From Chloranthus sessilifolius (Eukaryota > Streptophyta > Magnoliopsida > Chloranthales > Chloranthaceae): a stretch of 64,000 bases of DNA. The DNA is taken from positions 82,058,097-82,122,096 of the forward strand of contig CM037590.1 of NCBI GenBank assembly GCA_021018995.1. Reading direction: 5' to 3'. The notes under the pieces were generated by a model that saw only the letters and a program-made list of their open reading frames with translations, searched no databases and was not told where the DNA came from. A program made the position numbers and the translations under genes. This document shows, one piece after another, positions 58,280 through 64,000 of the stretch (the first letter of the stretch is position 1; each line of letters starts with the position of its first letter).

Positions 58280-60020
58280 GATTTACCTCGGTGATAGTTG
58301 GTTGGGTGGAAAAATTAGGCCAGATGGGGGTTGTGAAGCTTGAGGGTGGTGGCACTGGAGAAAAGGGGTAAGATTAGGCCATTGGTAGCTGATGGGTGCT
58401 GGCGGGGGATTGGGGGTATGATGGGTTATCGGGTAATTGACAGGGGTGGTGATGTATAGTTGGTATGCATTTATATGCACATAATTAATGGGAGTGGGTG
58501 ATAGAAAATAAACCCTAAGATCTAAGGGTGCAACTAGTGGTGCCGGGCTGAGAAAATAGTCTAAGAAAATAGTCTGATAAATTCAGGGTTCAATAACTCC
58601 AATGTTCCTTTCTTCATAGTTTCTTGGCGGTGGTGCCACATAGCTCTCCCGATCACTGATATAATCGGATGGATCAAACTCAAATTCACACTCTTCTACC
58701 ATTTTGATGGGGGTAACGGCACTTGATGGATGTTCGCATGCTAGTTTACTTGAGAAGGTGTGGGTGGAATGATTTTTCCAACATCGATTAAATCTTGGAT
58801 CATGTGCTTCAATGGGAAGCAGTGATCAGTCGGGTGACTCGAACCCTGATGAAAATTGCTATGGGTATTTAGGTCATAGTTCTTTGGGGTCGGGTGAGGA
58901 GGAGGTTGCCATTGACGGATAGTAACTAATCCCTTTTCTATTAATAAAGGTAAAAGTACACTTAGTGATTGCCCTAGGGGTGTAAACACTCAGTCATAGC
59001 AGGCTCTCCTCTGTTTAGGAGTCAGCTGCATTCCTTGCCCATTCCCTGTCCTCTGCATCTACTCAGTTCTGACTGGCGTTGATTGTGCTACTTGAAATTG
59101 GAACAGGGTTATGTTATTATTGGGCCTAGTACTGGCAATGTTCTGAGCATCGGCCCCTATTCTTTTCTCATTCCTTTGTTCTGAAAACCTTCTAACCCCA
59201 CTAGCTCCACTTAGTACATTTTTGTTCAAGCGAGCCTCCCTAATGGCATCCTCACAGCGATTGGCGTTCCTCACCAGATCAGCAAAGTTGGACTGCTGCT
59301 GGTACACCAAAAAGTCTGAAATCACTGACAGAGTATTTTTAGAGATCATTTTGATCTGTTCATTACCAGATATCCTATTTCTGACCTGAGCTGCTAGTGC
59401 TCTCCATCGCCCCAGATAGTCGTTGAAGGTCTCATTCGGGTTCTACCTTACATAGGCCAAGTTGTACTTACGCGACTCGATTCAATATTATAGACATCTT
59501 GCTCTTGGAACAAGTGCGTTAAGTCCTTCCACATTTTCATCATAGCTGTCTCTAAAGATGTGAACCACCTTAAGGTCGGGCCGATCAAACTCTTTTGAAA
59601 GACTTTTATCAATAGTCTTTCATCCCCTCCATATTGGCACATGGAGGGGATGCAATAGGATTTTCGGTGTCATTGTACTTGTCAAAAAGCTGACATTTTA
59701 AATTTGGGAGGCAAGGGGACCTCAGCAAACAGACATAAATTTGTAAAGTCCATGGCATGGATTTCAACACCACCCATTTTCATCAACTACTTATGTATTT
59801 TGTCCAACTGTTCTTTCAGCTACTCTAACTCCTTGGATATGGGGGCCACTTTCTCGATAGTTGGTAGGACTTGAGGTGTGCAATAGGATTTTCGGTGTCA
59901 TTGTACTTGTCAAAAGCTGACATTTTAAATTTGGGAGGCAAGGGGACCTCAGAAAACAGACATAAATTTGTAAAGTCCGTGGCGTGGATTTCAACACCAC
60001 CCATTTTCATCAACTACTTA
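58280..60020 (-). pseudogene. T3 gag region (fossil)
   Basis: From the protease side: a Pro-rich linker (58280-58480), a KHMIQDLID-type block (about 58790), VISDFLVYQQQSNFADLVRNANRCEDAIREA (59059-59349), MCQYGGDERLLIKVFQKSLIG and RWFTSLE (59448-59642), and LPPKFKMSAFDKYND (59900-60010). Same order as T1. Confidence 0.75.
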
Positions 60021-60092
60021 TGTATTTTGTCCAACTGTTCTTTCAGCTACTCTAACTCCTTGGATATGGGGGCCACTTTCTCGATAGTTGGT
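59650..60092. repeat. Tandem direct repeat, about 228 bp, in T3 gag
   Basis: 59650-59863 and 59879-60092 are nearly identical (both contain GATTTTCGGTGTCATTGTAC and end CGATAGTTGG), with a period of about 228 bp. T1 has a single copy. Confidence 0.85.
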
Positions 60093-60198
60093 TGGACTTC
60101 ACTTTGGGATACCAGGGGTAGGAAATGATAGGAGGAGGGTTAAGGTTGGTCAATGCCCCAACATAGGCTCCACTATTCCTAATCTCGTCCTCTTCATA

Positions 60199-61662
60199 CT
60201 ATTGTTGAACATAGTGTGCAGTGAGGGCAGGATTCTCTTGCTGGTGTTGCATGGACTGGGGGGAATGGCATGAGTGGGAATTGGATGAGTTCATTAGGGA
60301 TGGGGGAAGGTTTGTTGGGTGACAAGATGAGTGGAAGTTAGATTTTGGAGTGGGCCTGATGAGGCCATTGAGTATGGGGGAAGGTTTGAAGCTGACTTTG
60401 GGATGTAGGGATATGGGTAGATTGGGGTTGATATAAGGCATGGGTTTGATCGGGGTTTGAGGATTGTGAATGGGTGAAATTTTGGAGAAATTGGGAAGGG
60501 TATGGGTGTAAGGTATCAAGGTTCTGCTGAGCTTGGGTTTGGGCCATGAAGCCTTGGGAGGGTTGGCCCACAAAACCTTGGTCATGATAGGTTTGGGCCA
60601 TGGGCCCTTGATGGGTTTGGGCCATGCGCCCTTGATAGGTCTGGGCCATGGGCCCTTGATGGGTCTGGCCCATTGGGATGGGTTTGGCAAGTTGGGCCTT
60701 GATGGATTTGGCCCATTAGACCATGATGGGTCTGGGCCATGGGCCTTTGATGGGTCTGGGCCATGGGCCCTTGATAGGTATGGGTGATGGGGTTTTAGGC
60801 CATGGGGCCTTGGGACATGTGGGGAATGGGGGTTTGGGCCATTGGACTTGGGATATATGGGTGGTGGGGGTTTGTGTAGTGTGGATGATGGGGGGGTTGA
60901 TGGGGGTCATGGGGGAATGAGGCATGGAGGCTTGTTAGGGTATGGGATGGATCCATGAGTGTGTGGTGTGGATGAGAAGGGATGTGTTGGGAGGCCTTCC
61001 ATTTAGTATATGTTTGGAATGTCTCCTCCATTATGGCCATGGTAGGGGGATCGGATGGAGATGGGCTATTTGATGGTTGGGGGGGTATGGATGGGGTATA
61101 GGAAGAGGAAAAATTGGGCATGGCCCCGATAAAATTGGGCATGACCCGAGTGAGGGGTGGGATATGAGTGGGGTTGAAGGAATGAGGTGAGGCAATGGTG
61201 GATGAAATGGGCATATATGGGGAAGATGCGTGGGGCATGGAGGTGGAAAATGAGAGAGAAAAATTGGCCATGGCTTCGGAAAAGATGGGCATGGCTTGGG
61301 TAAATGGAGGGATGTGTGGGGGATTGGATGTGGTATGAATGGATGTGGGTAGGATCAGGTTGGGAGGATGAGAAATAGGGCATGTTGGTCAAGGTAGAGG
61401 ATGGGACTTGAATGGGTGTGGAAGGGAAGTGAGATGGGTTAGAGACGGCCATGGATGAAGGCATGGCTTAGGAAAATGATGGGAAATTTGGACTTTGGAA
61501 AATGGTGGAAGGGAAAATAGGGGCACTGAATGGGCCAGTTATGGTGAGGGATGAATGGGTGAGGGGGGTGGAATTAAAGGCCTCTTCAGTATGGGAATAG
61601 ATTAAAGAATGTGACGGGGATGAATCGGGATCGGCATAAGCCAGGTCCACGGTCCATGACAT
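60199..61662 (-). pseudogene. T3 proline-rich N-terminal region (fossil)
   Basis: Pro/His/Ser/Gln-rich minus-strand coding region before gag, homologous in place and composition to T1 6300-8261. It includes a repeat of MAQTHQGP-like units (60530-60790). No domain is recognised. Confidence 0.55.
60530..60790. repeat. Short repeat in T3 proline-rich region
   Basis: Eight to ten copies of a 24-30 bp unit of the form GGGCCATGGGCCCTTGATGG, encoding MAQTHQGP on the minus strand. Confidence 0.75.
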
Positions 61663-62103
61663 TTCTCGGTATCGGGTTGGGTACGGGTGCCTTGGATGGG
61701 GCCTGTAAAGCTTCTTCCTTCACATACGGGATGATTGAGGGTACAATAATGTCGTTGTGCCGGCACCAATCAAGACTATTTTTTAATTTTTTATTTTAGT
61801 TCTTTTTTGTTATGAGTGAAAATAATGGTTCCGAAGCCTTTAATGTTCCCTTCTCAGGTGGATTTCGTGCCCTAAATAGGACCCACAGTAATGATTCCAA
61901 AGCACTTCGAAAGTCACAGAAATTGATGCAAACAACCCGATCCCCCGAAATGGCTCAAAAAGAAGTCACCTTCTTTTGATCGACGAGGGCGTATTGGGTG
62001 TCGAAGATGACGGGGCCTAAACCGAAGCACTAAAGGCACTAATCGAGGGACTCGGGATGTGAGAAACGCTTCAAATTTAGGTTGTTGTGGCTTGAAACCA
62101 ACC

Positions 62104-62234
62104 TTGCCCAACTAATACATGCGCCAAAGCAAAAATTCCCTAAATAAGGCTGGCACAACTATTATTTGCGCAACTAATACTTGCGCTAGTGTTCTTTTGG
62201 GGATTTTTGCATTGGCGCAACTAATACTTGCACA
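62104..62234. promoter_or_regulatory. Palindrome cluster in T3 leader
   Basis: Four copies (62104-62127, 62152-62171, 62167-62187, 62214-62234) of the GGCGCAACTA/TA(G/C)TTGCGC motif, somewhat decayed. Same place in the leader as the differently spelled palindromes of T1 (8661-8827). Confidence 0.72.
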
Positions 62235-62734
62235 AAGCAAAACTGGGTTTCCAGAACTCTTGACAGCAGCCACTTCCTCCCGAAATGAGTCTCTAAATTG
62301 GTTTTTTGGGGAAGCTAGGCTTCTGAGGACTGACTGTTTTTAGTGGATCGATTATCTCCTCACCGAACCTAAGGGATGTGAGTCTGGTATAACTCGCTAG
62401 CACGCTCCCCAAGGGTTTTATGCTTTGTAGAATAGGTGACCCACCCAATCTACCTCAGGTGCAAGTGCCTTCTCAGATACTAGGTAGGCTGGGACTTTTC
62501 TAGATCATCACCACTAGGGGTTGCCGCCATACTAAGACCCCGGTGATTGTATGTGTCCCTAAATATCCCAACCCTTTAAAATCTACCCTGCAAAAAAATA
62601 AGTTAAATCCCCTTTTGTTGGTTCAATGTTATTTTTCACTTTTAAGGAAATTTTCTTAAGTTCAAAGACCGAGAGTGGTGATCCCGTGCCGCCTCTATGG
62701 ACCGGCATTCACTGGCGAAATATGGTTACGGAGT

Positions 62735-62910
62735 TAAAAGCGCAAGTAGGCCCGTCAAACGGCTAAGGCACTTAAAATGATAGAAATATAAAAAAATTAA
62801 ATGACAATATACAAGTAGTCTAAGGTACTTGAAATGATGGAAATATAAAGAAATTGAATGACGGTGTGCAAGTAGGCCCGCCAAATAGCTAAAGCTTGTA
62901 AATGACATAA
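62735..62910. repeat. Leader direct repeats, T3
   Basis: Three degenerate copies of CAAGTAGGCCCGCCAAA / GGCTAAGGCACTTAAAATGA, as in T1 and T2. Confidence 0.7.
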
Positions 62911-63036
62911 AAGTAGGGGTAAGTAAAATGACTTAATCGGATGGGTGAGTAAAAAAAATAAATAAATAACAGCAATAAAAGGGTTAGTAAATCAAAAAAT
63001 AAAGAGGCCAAATTCAAGAGAAAACTCTACTAGCTA

Positions 63037-63055
63037 ATCCCTAGCAGAGTCGCCA
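63037..63055 (-). promoter_or_regulatory. T3 primer binding site
   Basis: Minus strand TGGCGACTCTGCTAGGGAT, tRNA-Arg type, two bases from the LTR. Confidence 0.83.
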
Positions 63056-63057
63056 TC

Positions 63058-64000
63058 TGTGCAACTGTGAGATTTTTGACGATCCCGTCGTGACGATGGG
63101 CTCGCTAACAAAAATATAGAGTAGCCACCCAGAGCTTTTGGTGTCTCGGGAAACCTAGATCAATTTTATAAGCACCAAAGTGCCACAAATATGACTCTGA
63201 ATTTGGTCCACACCAAAGGTTCTTGGGTAGGGGCTTCGGTTATCGATTGGGAAGGTTTTAGGCACCCAATCAACCCACTAAATGTGGTCTCTACTTATGA
63301 CCAAAATAAAAATAATACAAAAGAAAAGACAAAGGTTTCCTCTTACCCAAATGGGTCTTAAGATCCTATTTGTGCCCCTCCATTCCTATCAAAAACTCAG
63401 CGGCATAACGGCACAAATGGAAGGATAGAGGAGAAACCAAGAAGGTAGAGGAATAGAGGGGAGAGCCGAAGCTCTCATGCCCTTGTTGTACCATTGTGGA
63501 GCCTTACGTTGGCTTGCTTCAGTGAGCTTTTGAAGGCTTGTATGGTATGGAATGGGGTTCTAACTCCTAAGGCTTGATAGCTAAGAGGTAGAGGGAGAAG
63601 GCAAATGGGTAGTGCACACCTAAACTAGCGGATCTAAGGTGGAAAATATGGCTCAAAGGAGGTTTTGGAATTCTAGATTTTATATGGGAATGGTGCACTA
63701 AAGGGAGGGGGATTCTATTTATAGGAAAAGGGTGGGTTAGGAGGTTATTTAGAGGCTAAGCAAGATTAGGAGTTAGGTAATCTAGCATCTAAGGTTTCCT
63801 AGGGTTTTGGAGCCTTGAAACATGTAAAGAGGTGCTCCAATGGTGGATGATAAGGTGGGGCTTTAAACTACTTAAGGAGTTGCACATAGATAGTAAATGA
63901 GTGCAACAGAACTAGCAAAATATACTCCAAAGGTCAAGATGGTCAACAAGTCAAACCCCAATCTCAATTTTCGAGGTAAAGATACACAGTTACTGTTATA
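63058..64000 (-). repeat. T3 5' LTR (partial, runs off the edge)
   Basis: Starts TGTGCAACTG on the plus strand and aligns with T2 21906-22900 over its whole visible length. TATA box on the minus strand at 63716-63725. The palindrome-bearing part should lie just beyond the window. Confidence 0.83.

Larger units (their letters stand above)
61663..63036 (-). other. T3 leader
   Basis: Non-coding. Contains palindromes (62104-62234), leader direct repeats (62735-62910) and A-rich sequence next to the primer site. Colinear with the T1 leader. No gene. Confidence 0.7.
46080..64000 (-). mobile_element. T3: Tat/Ogre-type Ty3/Gypsy element, broken, split by L1
   Basis: Minus-strand element: 5' LTR from 63058 off the right edge, primer site, leader, proline-rich region, gag, protease, G-patch, RT, gypsy RNase H, then (after L1) archaeal-type RNase H and integrase ending near 46080. 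It is colinear with T1 and in places better preserved. It is broken, with many interruptions. L1 inserted between the two RNase H regions and left a perfect 5-bp duplication. The 3' LTR is not found next to integrase; it may be missing or may lie beyond the PMD and DUF7745 genes. Confidence 0.87.

Overview
The window is nuclear DNA of a flowering plant with a large, repeat-rich genome. Almost all of it is LTR retrotransposons nested in one another, and no ordinary housekeeping gene, rRNA or tRNA gene is visible. The plant assignment rests on Tat/Ogre-type and Athila-type Ty3/Gypsy sequences, a plant mobile domain (PMD) gene, a DUF7745-like gene, GT-AG introns and TATA boxes in the LTRs. The species cannot be named from the sequence. 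|| Layout, with names used below. T1 (1-11136, minus) is a broken Tat/Ogre-type element with integrase, two RNase H regions, RT, G-patch, protease, gag, proline-rich N-terminal region, leader, tRNA-Arg-type primer site and 5' LTR; its 3' end lies left of the window. T1 appears to sit inside the 5' LTR of A1 (11137-21623, plus), an Athila-type element with gag and a second ORF region but no pol. A1 in turn sits in the leader of T2 (21624-23526, minus), of which only leader, primer site and LTR are visible. || From 23527 to 28038 and 41083 to 46080 lies non-LTR sequence: degenerate direct repeats, AT-rich tandem repeats, a multi-exon PMD pseudogene and a DUF7745-like coiled-coil pseudogene, both on the plus strand. 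A2 (28039-41082, plus, 13.0 kb), the best preserved element, splits the PMD gene. It has two about 2.4-kb LTRs, a near-perfect 5-bp target duplication, gag, the same second ORF region as A1 and no pol. || T3 (about 46080-64000+, minus) is another broken Tat/Ogre-type element. Its 5' LTR runs off the right edge, and it is interrupted by L1 (47907-54768, minus), a coding-free LARD-like element with 1.9-kb LTRs and a perfect 5-bp target duplication. || The most unusual signal is a set of 20-28 bp near-palindromes, arms GGCGCAAC/GTTGCGCC, lying upstream of the TATA box in the Tat LTR, in the Tat leader, and upstream of both the PMD and the DUF7745-like genes. In T1 the same two positions carry a palindrome of quite different sequence (arms GGGCGTAT/ATACGCCC). 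PMD and DUF7745 lie just beyond the integrase end of T3 in antisense, the position of extra antisense ORFs known from Tat-lineage elements. Removing the two insertions leaves about 20.6 kb from 23.5 kb to the window edge, an Ogre-like size. One reading is therefore that PMD and DUF7745 are antisense cargo of a giant Tat element carrying palindromic control sites. A second system is the A1/A2/L1 family: pol-less Athila derivatives that share LTR ends, primer site and 3' noncoding region, two of them with a conserved gag plus accessory ORF.
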